Origin: Roseobacter litoralis Och 149
Lineage (GTDB): Bacteria > Pseudomonadota > Alphaproteobacteria > Rhodobacterales > Rhodobacteraceae
DNA length: 64,000 nucleotides
NCBI RefSeq assembly: GCF_000154785.2
Contig: NC_015730.1
Coordinates: forward strand, 3,348,001 to 3,412,000
Direction of reading: 5' to 3'
The stretch's first letter is position 1, and every line of letters begins with the position of its first letter. A program made the position numbers and the translations under genes. A model generated the notes under the pieces. That model did not search any database, was not told the origin of the DNA, and was given only the letters and a program-made list of their open reading frames with translations. Shown here in pieces: positions 35,833 to 45,096 of this stretch.

Positions 35833-36801
35833 TCAGGTTTTGAGAACACGAATGGGTGTGGGTGGATCGCGTTTCTTTGACAGGCTGACCCGCAACAAAC
35901 TTGCCGGCAGCATTTCAGACAGCGCCTCGCCAACCAACCGCGCGGCACGGGACAAGGATCGTCTGGCATCGACAACGACGCTGATCGTCTGGGGTCGCAA
36001 ATTCTTATCCGCTAACGGTACAAAGAATAAGCTGCCTTCTTCTAGTTCTCGCAGGGTGTCAAGTTGCGACGTAATCGCAAGATACGAGCCACCGATCAGC
36101 GCTTGTTTTAAAAACTGTAAGGAATTCGTCACCAGTGTGGGTTCGGCTTGATCGAACAGCCAGCCGTAGCGTTCGTCGAGATATCCGCGCACCGGCAAGG
36201 CGCGGCTTTGAACAGCGAGTGGGTGCTTCGCGGCTTCGCTCAGGGTGGTTCGCTCAGCTCCCCAAAGCGGATGACCCACCCCGACCACGCAACCAAGGGG
36301 CAAGGGCGCGGACCAGAGAACGTGCCGAGACTTGTCTGTCGGCAGATTGAAGGCCAAGGCAAGATCGATGCTTCCGATTTCGAGTTCGTGCGCGACTTCT
36401 TTTGGGGTCATGATGTCAACGGAGAACCTGATGCGCGAATAACGCTCTGCAAACGTCTCTATCAAATCCGGAAGAACCGAATTTGCGAGGCTGTCCATAG
36501 CGCCCAGACGCACAGTGCCGAATTGCTCTCCGCGCATGGTGCGCAAGTCTTCTTCGAGACGGGCCTCATCCGCGCGCCAACGCCGTGCCATCAGCACTGC
36601 CGTTTCGCCCGCAGAGGTGAGCCGCATACCACGTGCGTGCCTTTCAAAAAGAGGAGTTTGGCATAGCTCCTCCAAAGCGATGATTTGTCGGTCGATTGCC
36701 GAGGCGGCGATACCAAGTGCCCGTGAGGCGGCCTGAATGGACCCGACCCGGGCGACAGTTTCGAGATAATTTAGGCTTCTCGGCAGAAGGTGAAGCGGCA
36801 T
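35833..36801 (-). CDS. LysR-family transcriptional regulator
   Basis: The 322-residue protein has an N-terminal winged helix (SLNYLETVARVGSIQAASRALGIAASAIDRQIIALEEL) and a LysR effector domain starting near residue 92. It is divergent from the operon at 36910-41843 across a 108-bp gap and very probably regulates it. The ligand may be a purine-ring breakdown product, which is inference. Confidence 0.9.
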   Translation of the reverse strand: MPLHLLPRSLNYLETVARVGSIQAASRALGIAASAIDRQIIALEELCQTPLFERHARGMRLTSAGETAVLMARRWRADEARLEEDLRTMRGEQFGTVRLGAMDSLANSVLPDLIETFAERYSRIRFSVDIMTPKEVAHELEIGSIDLALAFNLPTDKSRHVLWSAPLPLGCVVGVGHPLWGAERTTLSEAAKHPLAVQSRALPVRGYLDERYGWLFDQAEPTLVTNSLQFLKQALIGGSYLAITSQLDTLRELEEGSLFFVPLADKNLRPQTISVVVDARRSLSRAARLVGEALSEMLPASLLRVSLSKKRDPPTPIRVLKT

Positions 36802-36849
36802 CCTATCTCCCTAGAGCGTTGCCTTTTTGCGTATGCAGCATGGATTCTT

Positions 36850-36865
36850 TTGCAATAGATGGCAA
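36850..36865. promoter_or_regulatory. Candidate LysR binding site TTGC-N8-GCAA
   Basis: TTGC at 36850-36853 and GCAA at 36862-36865 form an inverted repeat whose outer T and A bound a T-N11-A-like box, the usual LysR-family site. It lies 45-60 bp upstream of the first gene of the divergent operon. Confidence 0.4.
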
Positions 36866-36909
36866 TGGCTAAGCGAGGCTAGTATCTGCGGGATCACTCG
36901 GAGAACCAC

Positions 36910-37506
36910 ATGCCGGACACCGCGCCACTCTCTTTTTCGATTAGCGCTTTGAACAGGGCGACAGACAGTCAAGCCGCCGCCATGATGGATAGGGTCGTCG
37001 AGCGTTCGCCCTGGCTTGCCCATCGCGCGGCAGCGGCGCGACCGTTTCGCGACGCCGACCATCTGGCCGCCTGGCTTGCCACCGAAGTGAGCCATTTGTC
37101 TCACGATGAAGCCGTGCTGTTGCTGTGTGCGCATCCTGAGTTGTCGCCATCCGACCCAGCCAACATAACACAGGCATCGCAAAATGAGCAGGGTCGGCTT
37201 CGATTGCTTCGGCCCGATCTTCAGCTGTCAGAGCGACTATCGGAGCTCAACCGACGGTACCTGCGGCATCACGGGTATCCTTTCGTTATCGCGCTACACG
37301 CACAAACCGACATTTCCGCCGTGATTGCTCAATTCGAACACAGGCTTGCGGCCGACCCGGATGAAGAATTGACCTGCGCACTGGGAGAGGTCGTTTCGGT
37401 CATGCGGGCCCGGCTCGCCAAGCTGGCGGGCGCAATGCCCACGACTAATGGGGCGCCTGAAACCACCTTCACATCGGTAGCAAGCACAAGAGGATCTGGA
37501 CCATGA
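36910..37506 (+). CDS. 2-oxo-4-hydroxy-4-carboxy-5-ureidoimidazoline (OHCU) decarboxylase-like protein
   Basis: The 198-residue protein shows the OHCU decarboxylase signature: a helical N-terminus ending in LLLCAHPELSPS, with the catalytic His in AHPEL, then ITQASQNEQGRL, with the catalytic Glu, and HHGYPFVIALHAQT followed by FEHRLAADPDEELTCAL. This enzyme turns OHCU into S-allantoin in urate breakdown. The last 35 residues are an extra Thr/Ser-rich tail. It is the first gene of the operon with TctBAC, a BMP protein and a HIU-hydrolase-like protein, and overlaps tctB by four bases. Confidence 0.83.
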   Translation: MPDTAPLSFSISALNRATDSQAAAMMDRVVERSPWLAHRAAAARPFRDADHLAAWLATEVSHLSHDEAVLLLCAHPELSPSDPANITQASQNEQGRLRLLRPDLQLSERLSELNRRYLRHHGYPFVIALHAQTDISAVIAQFEHRLAADPDEELTCALGEVVSVMRARLAKLAGAMPTTNGAPETTFTSVASTRGSGP

Positions 37507-37991
37507 AGGACCTTCTATTGCGCTTGCGTCGAAAGGATCAGACCGCCCGTCCGTCTCTTACATATGTCGGAGCCCTCGGGGGGGCCGGGCTTCTGGCTTT
37601 GAGCATGGTGTTCATCGTTGGCGGGTTTGAGCTAGGTATCGGGTCCTTGCGCCGTCTCGGCACCGGCGCGTTCCCGGTCATCACCGGTTTCACGCTTGCG
37701 GTGCTGTCTCTCGCCATCATCGCCGCTGACCTGCGCGACACATCGGACGCGGAACCACCCGATTGGATATCGTTCGCAGCGATTGGCGCGGCATTGGCGG
37801 TTTTCGCCCTCACAGTTGGCCGGATCGGTTTGGTGCCCGGCGTGTTTCTGACAACCATTACCGCTAGCCTTCCGGACCCGTCGCTGCGGTTGGTTGGAAA
37901 GCTTGCACTGGGCGCTGGCGTGTCGCTGGTATGCTGGGCGTTATTCATCGGTCTGATTGGCTTGCCGTTCGACGCGTTTATGGGCCTTTAA
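37503..37991 (+). CDS. tctB: Tripartite tricarboxylate transporter small subunit TctB
   Basis: The 162-residue membrane protein has four hydrophobic segments (ALGGAGLLALSMVFIVGGF, TGAFPVITGFTLAVLSLAI, ISFAAIGAALAVFALTVG and the C-terminal LGAGVSLVCWALFIGLIGL), the TctB pattern. It pairs with TctA in the same operon and begins in the ATGA overlap with the OHCU decarboxylase gene, which couples transporter and enzyme. Confidence 0.85.
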   Translation: MKDLLLRLRRKDQTARPSLTYVGALGGAGLLALSMVFIVGGFELGIGSLRRLGTGAFPVITGFTLAVLSLAIIAADLRDTSDAEPPDWISFAAIGAALAVFALTVGRIGLVPGVFLTTITASLPDPSLRLVGKLALGAGVSLVCWALFIGLIGLPFDAFMGL

Positions 37992-37992
37992 G

Positions 37993-39510
37993 ATGGAGAT
38001 TCTGACCGGATTTGGGAACGGATTGCTCGTCGCGCTTCAGCCGGAAAACCTGCTCTACTGTTTCATTGGCGTGTTTTTGGGAACTTTTATCGGTGTTTTG
38101 CCTGGCATCGGCTCGCTTGCCGCAATTTCGATGATCCTGCCTTTGACGTTCTACCTTGAACCAACGTCAGCGCTGGTGATGATCGCAGGCGTTTATTATG
38201 GGGCAGAATATGGTGGCTCAATTGCCTCGATCCTGATGAACATACCAGGCACGCCGTCCTCTTCGATTACCTGCATCGACGGCTACCCAATGGCCCGCGA
38301 GGGGCGGGCAGGTGTGGCGCTTTTCGCGAGCGCTATCGCGTCCTTTGGCGGCGGAATCATGGGAATGATCGTCATGGCGGTACTTGCGCCAAGTCTCGCG
38401 GAACTTGCGTTGAACTTCGGCCCGACAGAGTATTTCGCGGTCATCCTTCTGGGCCTTGTGGCGGCCTCCGCGGTATCGAACGGGAACCCGCTGAAGGGCA
38501 TAGCGATGGTTGTTGTGGGCCTGATGCTTGGCACTGTCGGCGTGGATATTACGACCGGTGCGGAACGCTTTACCATGGGAATTCCCGAAATGCGCGATGG
38601 TGTGCATCTGGTGATCGTTGCTATGGGCCTCTTCGGCGTGGGTGAACTGATCGTGTCGATCCGCGCCAATGCTACTGGCGCGCACCAGAACGAAATCGAC
38701 TATTCCCAATTCTACCCCACCCAACAGGAGTGGAAAGCCATCTTTGCGCCAATCATGCGCGGTTCCGGCATCGGCAGCTTTTTTGGCGCGCTGCCGGGCA
38801 CAGGCCAGACCGTCGCATCCGCCGTTGCCTATGCAGTCGAAAAGAAGATCTCGCCAAATCGCGCGAATTTCGGCAAGGGTGCAATCGAAGGTGTCGCCGT
38901 TCCAGAGGCGGCGAACAACTCGGCCACGCAGACCGCCTTCATTCCCACGCTGACCCTCGGCGTGCCGGGGAGTGCCTCGATGGCGCTCGTGATCGGGGCC
39001 CTGATGATGTACGGTATCGTTCCGGGACCTCGGCTGCTGGTGGAGCATGCCGACCTCTTCTGGGGGCTGGTCGCAAGCTTCCTAATTGGGAACGTGTTGC
39101 TTCTTATTCTAAACATCCCGCTCATTGGGCTTTGGGTGCGGCTGCTCAAGATACCATACCGCTACATGTATCCCACGATTATCGTCCTGATCTGTGTTGG
39201 CGTCTACTCGATCAACAACAACGTCTTTGATGTATGGTTGACGCTTGCGTTCGGCTGGGTCGGCTATCTGATGCGCCTGTTCCGGTTTGAGCCCGCACCT
39301 TTCCTAATCGGTTTTGTGCTGGGTCCGATGATGGAAGAACAGTTGCGCCGCGCCATGCTGTTGTCGCGCGGCGACGCAACAGTCTTCCTAACCCGTCCTA
39401 TCAGCGGCACGCTGATTGCGATCACTGTCCTGCTTCTTACCTACGCGATCTATTCGTCCGTGAAACAGCGGCGTGCGCAAAATAAAGCGCAGATCGCATC
39501 GGAGCCGTAA
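37993..39510 (+). CDS. tctA: Tripartite tricarboxylate transporter large subunit TctA
   Basis: The 505-residue membrane protein has the TctA core: GTFIGVLPGIGSLAAISMILPLTF near residue 30, YYGAEYGGSIASILMNIPGTPSS and EAANNSATQTAFIPTLTLGVPGS. These glycine-rich segments surround the substrate path. It starts two bases after tctB and is followed by the tctC binding-protein gene. In this operon the substrate is more likely urate or a ureide than a tricarboxylate. Confidence 0.92.
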   Translation: MEILTGFGNGLLVALQPENLLYCFIGVFLGTFIGVLPGIGSLAAISMILPLTFYLEPTSALVMIAGVYYGAEYGGSIASILMNIPGTPSSSITCIDGYPMAREGRAGVALFASAIASFGGGIMGMIVMAVLAPSLAELALNFGPTEYFAVILLGLVAASAVSNGNPLKGIAMVVVGLMLGTVGVDITTGAERFTMGIPEMRDGVHLVIVAMGLFGVGELIVSIRANATGAHQNEIDYSQFYPTQQEWKAIFAPIMRGSGIGSFFGALPGTGQTVASAVAYAVEKKISPNRANFGKGAIEGVAVPEAANNSATQTAFIPTLTLGVPGSASMALVIGALMMYGIVPGPRLLVEHADLFWGLVASFLIGNVLLLILNIPLIGLWVRLLKIPYRYMYPTIIVLICVGVYSINNNVFDVWLTLAFGWVGYLMRLFRFEPAPFLIGFVLGPMMEEQLRRAMLLSRGDATVFLTRPISGTLIAITVLLLTYAIYSSVKQRRAQNKAQIASEP

Positions 39511-39546
39511 TTCAATCCAACTTCCAGACAAGGAAATACATAAACC

Positions 39547-40503
39547 ATGAAACATTTACTCGCACTTAGCGCCGCCACGCTTCTCCTTGCTGCTCCGTTA
39601 CACGCAGAGCCCGGCAAATGGACGGACGAGCCCGTTCGCATTGTCGTCACCTTCCCGCCGGGGGGAACCAGTGACCTGATTGCCCGCGTTCTCGCAAAGT
39701 ATTTCGAAAGCGAATACGGACAAAAGGCGGTTGTAGACAACCGGCCGGGTGCTGGTGGCACGGTCGCGGCCGATTTCGTGGCCGAGCAGGATGCGGATGG
39801 CACGACCCTGATCCTTGGCAATAACGCGCCATTTACCATCGCACCGACACAGTTCGAAAACCTCCCCTATGATCCGATGGGCGATTTCACCCATATCGCC
39901 TATCTCGGCGCATCGACGCCCGCATTGTTCGTGCAGCCGTCCTCCGGAATCACGACCATTGAGCAGTATATTGACACAGCCAAGGGCGACGGCATCACCT
40001 ATGGCTCGTCAGGCGTCGGCTCTATCACGCATATCCTCGGCAAGGCTGTGGACGTTGAGCTTGGCATCGAACAAATTCACGTACCCTATCAAGGCAGCGC
40101 GCCTGCTATCCAAGATTTTCGCGCTGGGGTGCTCGAGGCCTATTACGATATGGTCGCGCTCAACCGGGATTTGATCACCGAAGGCGAAACGCAGCCTATC
40201 GCACTTGCCGCCCCTGAACGTTCGCCGATCTTTCCTGAAATTCCGACTTTCCGTGAACTCGGCCACGACATCGTGATTGAGAACTGGACGGGGTTGTCAG
40301 GCCCGGCGGGCATGGATCCCGCGATGGTGAAAACGATTAATGAAACGGTGGCAGAGATCATGCAGCTTGAGGCCGTCATCGCGCAACTGGCACAGTTCGG
40401 CATCGCCCATATACCTATGGACACGGAAGAGTTCACCACTTTCGTACAAGGCACCATCACGACATGGGAACCGCTCATCAAGGCTGCAAAGGTCAATGGC
40501 TGA
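39547..40503 (+). CDS. tctC: Tripartite tricarboxylate transporter binding protein TctC (Bug family)
   Basis: The 318-residue protein has a signal peptide (MKHLLALSAATLLLAAPLHA) and Bug-family blocks: PVRIVVTFPPGGTSDLIARVLA, VVDNRPGAGGTVAADFVA and IHVPYQGSAPAIQDFRAG. It supplies the ligand to TctAB encoded directly upstream. Confidence 0.92.
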   Translation: MKHLLALSAATLLLAAPLHAEPGKWTDEPVRIVVTFPPGGTSDLIARVLAKYFESEYGQKAVVDNRPGAGGTVAADFVAEQDADGTTLILGNNAPFTIAPTQFENLPYDPMGDFTHIAYLGASTPALFVQPSSGITTIEQYIDTAKGDGITYGSSGVGSITHILGKAVDVELGIEQIHVPYQGSAPAIQDFRAGVLEAYYDMVALNRDLITEGETQPIALAAPERSPIFPEIPTFRELGHDIVIENWTGLSGPAGMDPAMVKTINETVAEIMQLEAVIAQLAQFGIAHIPMDTEEFTTFVQGTITTWEPLIKAAKVNG

Positions 40504-40557
40504 CCTCGATGCATCGCGGTGCGTCCTTGGCGCACCGCACCTACAGAGACAAAGCCT

Positions 40558-41466
40558 GTGAAGATTGCCGTCCTGTTTGTCGGCGAAGTGCATGATCGCG
40601 GCTTCAATCAGTGCGCTCTTGAAGGTGTCAAGCGGATGCAGGCAACAGGCACGGCGGAGATAGAGATCATCAGTGGCGTGTCCTACCACCCGGACGCAAT
40701 GATAGAGGCGTTGGAGGCCGCGACCGCCCGCGCGGATGGCGTCTTGTTCATCGGCGGACAGGGCAACAGTGTCACGCCGCAGGTTGCGGCGTCCTATCCT
40801 GATCGCAGATTTGCGGTCGTGCAGGGCAACGTCATTGGCGCCAACCTCGCCAGTTATGATGTGCTACAAGAGCAATCGGCGTTTCTGGCCGGTGTGGCAG
40901 CGGCGAGGCTGACTGAAAGCGGGGTCGTTGGCCACCTTTCGGGTCATCGCGTGGCTCCGGGTCTCAAAGGGCGCGCTGCTTTTGCGTCGGGTCTGCGCCA
41001 TGTGGATGAAACCATCCGGTTGGTCACCGGCTTCTGCGACACGCAAGACTGCAATGAGACCACGCAGATATGGGCCGGTGCCATCGCAGATTCCGGAGCC
41101 GACATTCTCTTTACCATGCTCAATGGCGCACGGGACGGCGCGATCGAGGCTTGCCGGGCTAACGGGATGCGCCAAATCGGCAACGCCACGGATTGGTGCG
41201 CCGTAGACGCGGCGGTTTTCGTCGCATCCGCCGTGGCCCGGATCGATCTGGGTGTCGAGCGCGCCGTGACGCATATGCTGGCCGGGCGATGCCCCGACCA
41301 GATCGAGTACCTCGGACTGGCGCAAGGCGCGGTTGAGCTGACCTGCGCGCCCGACGTTCCCGAGGCCGTTCGAGAAGAAGTAGTTACGACTGCCGGATTG
41401 ATATCAAACGGGCAACTTGACGTGGACACGGTCTATGAGGGACCCGAATTCGAGTTGGAAACATGA
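40558..41466 (+). CDS. BMP/Med-family ligand-binding protein without signal peptide
   Basis: The 302-residue protein from the GTG at 40558 begins VKIAVLFVGEVHDRGFNQCA, the BMP family start (relatives read G.DKSFN), and has ADGVLFIGGQGNSVTPQVAA, FLAGVAAARLTESGVVGHLSG and WAGAIADSGADILFTMLNGA. BMP proteins usually are lipoproteins that bind purine nucleosides. Here no leader or lipobox is visible, so a cytoplasmic binding or enzyme role is likely. It overlaps the HIU-hydrolase-like gene as ATGA. Confidence 0.8.
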   Translation: MKIAVLFVGEVHDRGFNQCALEGVKRMQATGTAEIEIISGVSYHPDAMIEALEAATARADGVLFIGGQGNSVTPQVAASYPDRRFAVVQGNVIGANLASYDVLQEQSAFLAGVAAARLTESGVVGHLSGHRVAPGLKGRAAFASGLRHVDETIRLVTGFCDTQDCNETTQIWAGAIADSGADILFTMLNGARDGAIEACRANGMRQIGNATDWCAVDAAVFVASAVARIDLGVERAVTHMLAGRCPDQIEYLGLAQGAVELTCAPDVPEAVREEVVTTAGLISNGQLDVDTVYEGPEFELET

Positions 41467-41843
41467 CAAAAACTACCCTGAAAGCTGCGGCGGGCGGTAT
41501 ATCCATCCATGCTGTTGATGTTTCGCGGGGCATTCCAGCCTATGGCCTGTCGGTGCGGCTCATGCGTCTCGACCCCGATCCTGTCGAGATTGCTGGCGGT
41601 GCCTGCGCCGCAAACGGCCACTTCATCCATCCAGTGACCGAGGGCGCGGGCGTCATTCGTGGGATGTATGAAGTAACATTGGGAGTTGGAAACTACTACC
41701 GCCAGAGCGGCACAGAAGTACCTGACCCTGCGTTCGTTGAGGATGCCGTGTTCCGCTTTGGCGTCGAACGGGTGAGCGAGCATTTTCACCTGCCCTTCAA
41801 ATTCACGCCTTGGGGCTTTTCCCTGTTCCGAGGGGGCCCATGA
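41463..41843 (+). CDS. 5-hydroxyisourate hydrolase-like (transthyretin-fold) protein with altered active site
   Basis: The 126-residue protein follows the transthyretin-like HIU hydrolase plan: GISIHAVDVSRGIPAYGLSV with His16, a central NGHFIHP, YEVTLGVGNYYRQ, and EHFHLPFKFTPWG before the C-terminus. Compared with known enzymes, which need His, Arg, His and a C-terminal YRGS, the Arg position is His53 (NGH for DGR) and the end reads FRGGP. His16 and His109 remain. Linkage to OHCU decarboxylase supports the urate pathway, but catalysis may be changed. Confidence 0.75.
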   Translation: MTKTTLKAAAGGISIHAVDVSRGIPAYGLSVRLMRLDPDPVEIAGGACAANGHFIHPVTEGAGVIRGMYEVTLGVGNYYRQSGTEVPDPAFVEDAVFRFGVERVSEHFHLPFKFTPWGFSLFRGGP

Positions 41844-41939
41844 TATTCTCTGGCTCTACGGTTGCAGCAAAGGGCAGCCATGCGGACTGAAACTGCAGCA
41901 CGACCGATGACGCGTCAACGACCGGAATGGGCCGGTTCG

Positions 41940-42566
41940 TCACTTTTCCTTGCTTTCACCATTCTTTCGCGCGTCAAACTTTTCCCAAACATACATGCGG
42001 CCTTTTTGGCGTGCGTCGGCAAGCCAAAGCTTCTTGCGGATGCCTGCGACCTCAAGATTGCTGTATTTACCACCTGAGAACTTTGGCCAGTCAATAGCCA
42101 GTCCTTGCTTGACCAATTCCTCGGATAGATCACGCCCATCGGGCAGGAAGCACTTTGCAACTGTGCGGCCATAGTCGTCTTCATCAGTAATTTCGGCGCG
42201 TATCCTATGACCCTTACACAGACGCACCATGGCCCACTTGGCCTTCTTGCCATAAGGGTGATTGAGTTCCGGCGCGTCTATCCCGTAAAGGCGCACTTGG
42301 GTCTTTTGGATCGTAATTGTGTCACCGTCTGTAACGTAAGCTGGCCCTTCCAGCACGCGTGGCAGCGTGACTGATTGTGCGCTCTCTGCATCAAACGCCT
42401 CGCCCCTTTCTGGCGCAAAAGACTGTGGCGTTTTGGGTTGCGCGGAAAAACCGGTGATGCTGCGACCTGCCTTATGGGCAAGCGTTTTTCCAACAGGTTT
42501 CCTGTTTGGTTTGGCATTGGGCCGGTAGGTCGGCTTGAACAGCGCTCTTAAAAGAAATCTCAACAT
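41940..42566 (-). CDS. Thermonuclease-like (SNase-fold) protein
   Basis: The 208-residue protein has a basic N-terminal half (residues 1-50, rich in Lys/Arg/Pro) and an SNase domain: VTDGDTITIQKTQVRLYGIDAPEL near residue 80, AEITDEDDYGRTVAKCFLPDGRDLSEELVKQGLA and a C-terminal RMYVWEKF. The metal Asp pair and the catalytic Arg/Glu region are present. The function may be extracellular DNA degradation or an accessory role. It is transcribed toward the urate-like operon and is independent of it. Confidence 0.82.
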   Translation of the reverse strand: MLRFLLRALFKPTYRPNAKPNRKPVGKTLAHKAGRSITGFSAQPKTPQSFAPERGEAFDAESAQSVTLPRVLEGPAYVTDGDTITIQKTQVRLYGIDAPELNHPYGKKAKWAMVRLCKGHRIRAEITDEDDYGRTVAKCFLPDGRDLSEELVKQGLAIDWPKFSGGKYSNLEVAGIRKKLWLADARQKGRMYVWEKFDARKNGESKEK

Positions 42567-42765
42567 GGCTGAACTGTACGAGGCGGTGCCCCTCAGGGCA
42601 AACGGATTGCAAAGGGGCTAATCGATAACATCATCGATCTGCCAAAAGGTTGTATTTGTAAGGTGCTTCCCGGCTTGCCGCTCGTCCTGCAATGGATAGG
42701 TCAGCTGCAGCGCTGTCGAGTGGCCGGTATGGTGAAGCGAGAAAGCTTCACCATTTTACACGCTG

Positions 42766-43212
42766 CTATTCGCCGGTTACAGCAGCCGAAAATAATTCCA
42801 ACGCGCCCTTCATCGCCAAAACCGCCGGGTGATCTGCGGCGAGGCCATGGGACGGTGCGACAGCTGTTGGGTCGTCATAAGTCGCCCAGGTTTGACCGTT
42901 GACATCTTCATAGAACAAGATCCGCAGTGGCAGGTTCAGGGCCATGGTTTGACCTGTTTGCCAAGCGCTCGCCCCGATTTTGGGACTGCCGAAGATCACG
43001 ACTGTTGTGGGGCGCAGATCTTTGCCGACCGCGGCATTGCCAGCAGCAAAGTCAATCGTGTTGAATACCTGCGCGCCTGCGGTTTCAACGGCGTCTTTCA
43101 ACCGCTGCACCGAATTTGCGACGTTGGCGTTGCTTGCCACATTGATGCGTTCTGCCATGGCAGTCCCTGCGGATGTCGCTGCGATAAATGCTAGTGTGAT
43201 CAGTGATTTCAT
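42766..43212 (-). CDS. Periplasmic DUF302 protein
   Basis: The 148-residue protein has a signal peptide (MKSLITLAFIAATSAGTAMA) and DUF302 features: VQRLKDAVETAGAQVFNTIDFAAGNAAVGKDLRPTTVVIFGSPKIG and LNLPLRILFYEDVNGQTWATYDDP. DUF302 proteins are small, widespread and of unknown function. It is monocistronic, preceded by a conventional GGAGACAACC ribosome site. Confidence 0.85.
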   Translation of the reverse strand: MKSLITLAFIAATSAGTAMAERINVASNANVANSVQRLKDAVETAGAQVFNTIDFAAGNAAVGKDLRPTTVVIFGSPKIGASAWQTGQTMALNLPLRILFYEDVNGQTWATYDDPTAVAPSHGLAADHPAVLAMKGALELFSAAVTGE

Positions 43213-43296
43213 GGTTGTCTCCTGAGCGTTCGATGTCCGATCAGTTTTGGTCTGGGTAACGTCTAGGCTTCACGAACTGCGGATTCTGGAGGATTT

Positions 43297-44813
43297 TTGG
43301 AGGAATGTGCCCTGAGCCGAAATAACGCCCAAGTCTGGTGTTTTGGTTCTTTTGCGCTCGATAAAGCGTCCTTTCAACTTATGCATTCTGAAAGCCCGGT
43401 TGCGATTGAGCGGCAAAGCCTGCGCGTTTTGATCTTCCTTAACCGTCACAGGGATCGCGTTGTGTCAAAGGACGATCTGGTTGAAGCGATCTGGCAAGGG
43501 CGAGCGATCAGTTACTGAGCGATTTCCGGGGCGATCAAAGCTGTTCGGATTGCGCTTGGCGACACCGACCGCGATACCCGTATCATCAAGACGATCCACG
43601 GGCGCGGATTTCGCTTTGTCGCGGATGTTATTTCCAGAAATCCCGAAAGAGCCTCGGAGCCGCTTCCAACTGTCCTTGTCCGCGCCTTCCGATCCAGCGG
43701 AGAGGACGCGGCACTCGATTATCTTGCAGATGGTGTGACAGAAGATCTGATCCACAGCCTGTCGCGACACGATGCGTTGAACGTGCTGTCCTACAACACG
43801 ACCCAAGCGTTCGGAGATGCGGTGCCGGAGGACATCTACGGCGTCACGCACATTGTTGATGGCAGCATACGATAAAGCGGTACACGCACCCGTGTGAGTG
43901 CGGCCATCCTCGATGGAAACGGGCAGCGGCAAATCTGGGCCGGGCGTTTTGATCTGTCTCAGGAAAGTCTTTAGGCTGGTCAATATCTGATCGCAGACCG
44001 TTTGCTCGCCGTGATCGCGCCGGATCAAACCCGACCAGCCAAACAGCGGCGCGGCACTGTAGATTCTCAGGCATATGATGCTTACCAAAAAGGCCACTAA
44101 GCTTATTTTCGCTATGAACCTCAAGCCTTTATCGAAGCGCTTTCGCACTTTGAAAAAGCGGCTGAGCTGGACCCTGATTTTGCCAACGCCTATGCACAGC
44201 AGGCCTATTGCCGCACAACGCTCTATTGTTTTGGATTGCCCGGCAGTGACAAAACGCTGGATCCAGCAGAGGGTCTTGCGCGCGAGGCCATCAGGCGAAA
44301 CGACGTCGCGGCACTCGGATACGCGCGGCTCGGTTGGGTGCTGGGCTATCTTGGGCGGCCTCAGGAAACCATCGCTGCCTTTGATGCCGCCTTGATGCGC
44401 GACCCAGACAACCCCGAGACTTATCTGGCCTATGGCGAGACGATGAACCGCCTTGCACGCCCGTACAACGCTGGGCCACTTTTGGAAACTGTGTTCTCGA
44501 AAGACAGCTTTCTACCGCCCAGTTGGGAAATCCCGCAAGGTCATCGAAACCTCGTGTTGGGAGAGCAAGAGGTGGCCATAGGGCACTTTCAATCCGTGCT
44601 GGATCGCGTCTCGCGATTCGATCCGGCACGGGTTCAAATGGTGCGCGCTCTCTGGGAACTTGGTGACACCGAGGGCGCAAAGCAGGGTACTGCGAGGATC
44701 AAAAAATCGCGCCCAAGTACAGCCTTGCCGACTCAAAACGCATGTTTCCGTATCCCGTTCAGAAAGAAGCGGATGCGCTGACGTTAGCGCTGTCAGGTGC
44801 AGGGTTGCATTAA
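43297..44813 (+). pseudogene. CadC-type winged-helix regulator with TPR domain, four in-frame stops
   Basis: A single frame from TTG at 43297 (GGAGG upstream) reads the winged helix (WCFGSFALDKASFQL, VVSKDDLVEAIWQG, TIHGRGFRFVADV), the linker LVRAFRSSGEDAALDYLADGVTEDLIHSLSRHD, and TPR repeats (FEKAAELDPDFANAYAQQAY, GRPQETIAAFDAALMRDPDNPETYLAYGE). TGA at 43516, TAA at 43873, TAG at 43972 and TAA at 44098 interrupt it. A frameshift in an A-run near 44703 changes the end. Relatives bind DNA and activate transcription. It is dead unless stops are suppressed. Confidence 0.85.
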
Positions 44814-45096
44814 GTTTTATGAGCGAAGCGGACGTTCACTACAGCAGTTTAAAGCCTGCTTTGTACCGCAACTTGCTCATCGGGGTGGGCCAAAGCGAAT
44901 GGCAGCGATACATGGAACCGGTCTTTGGCCGGGTTCAGCATGAACTTACAGACTGCGAAACAGAACGGTTTTCGCTGCACTCGCCCCGATGGCCGCTCTC
45001 ATTTATTTTCGCTGACTGAAATAGCCATCCTTTCTTCACAAAAAGAGTTAGACGTAGCAACAACGTTGGGAGCAATTTGCCTTGCCGTAAGAGCAA
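44814..45096. other. Spacer with a weak 66-codon frame
   Basis: The frame at 44819-45019 (MSEADVHYSSLKPALYRNLL) has no recognised motif. It lies between the dead regulator and the chemoreceptor. I see no promoter or terminator that can be supported. Confidence 0.3.

Noticed and set aside
38218..39048. 276-codon frame antisense to tctA
   Set aside because: tctA carries the family glycine-rich motifs; the antisense frame has none.
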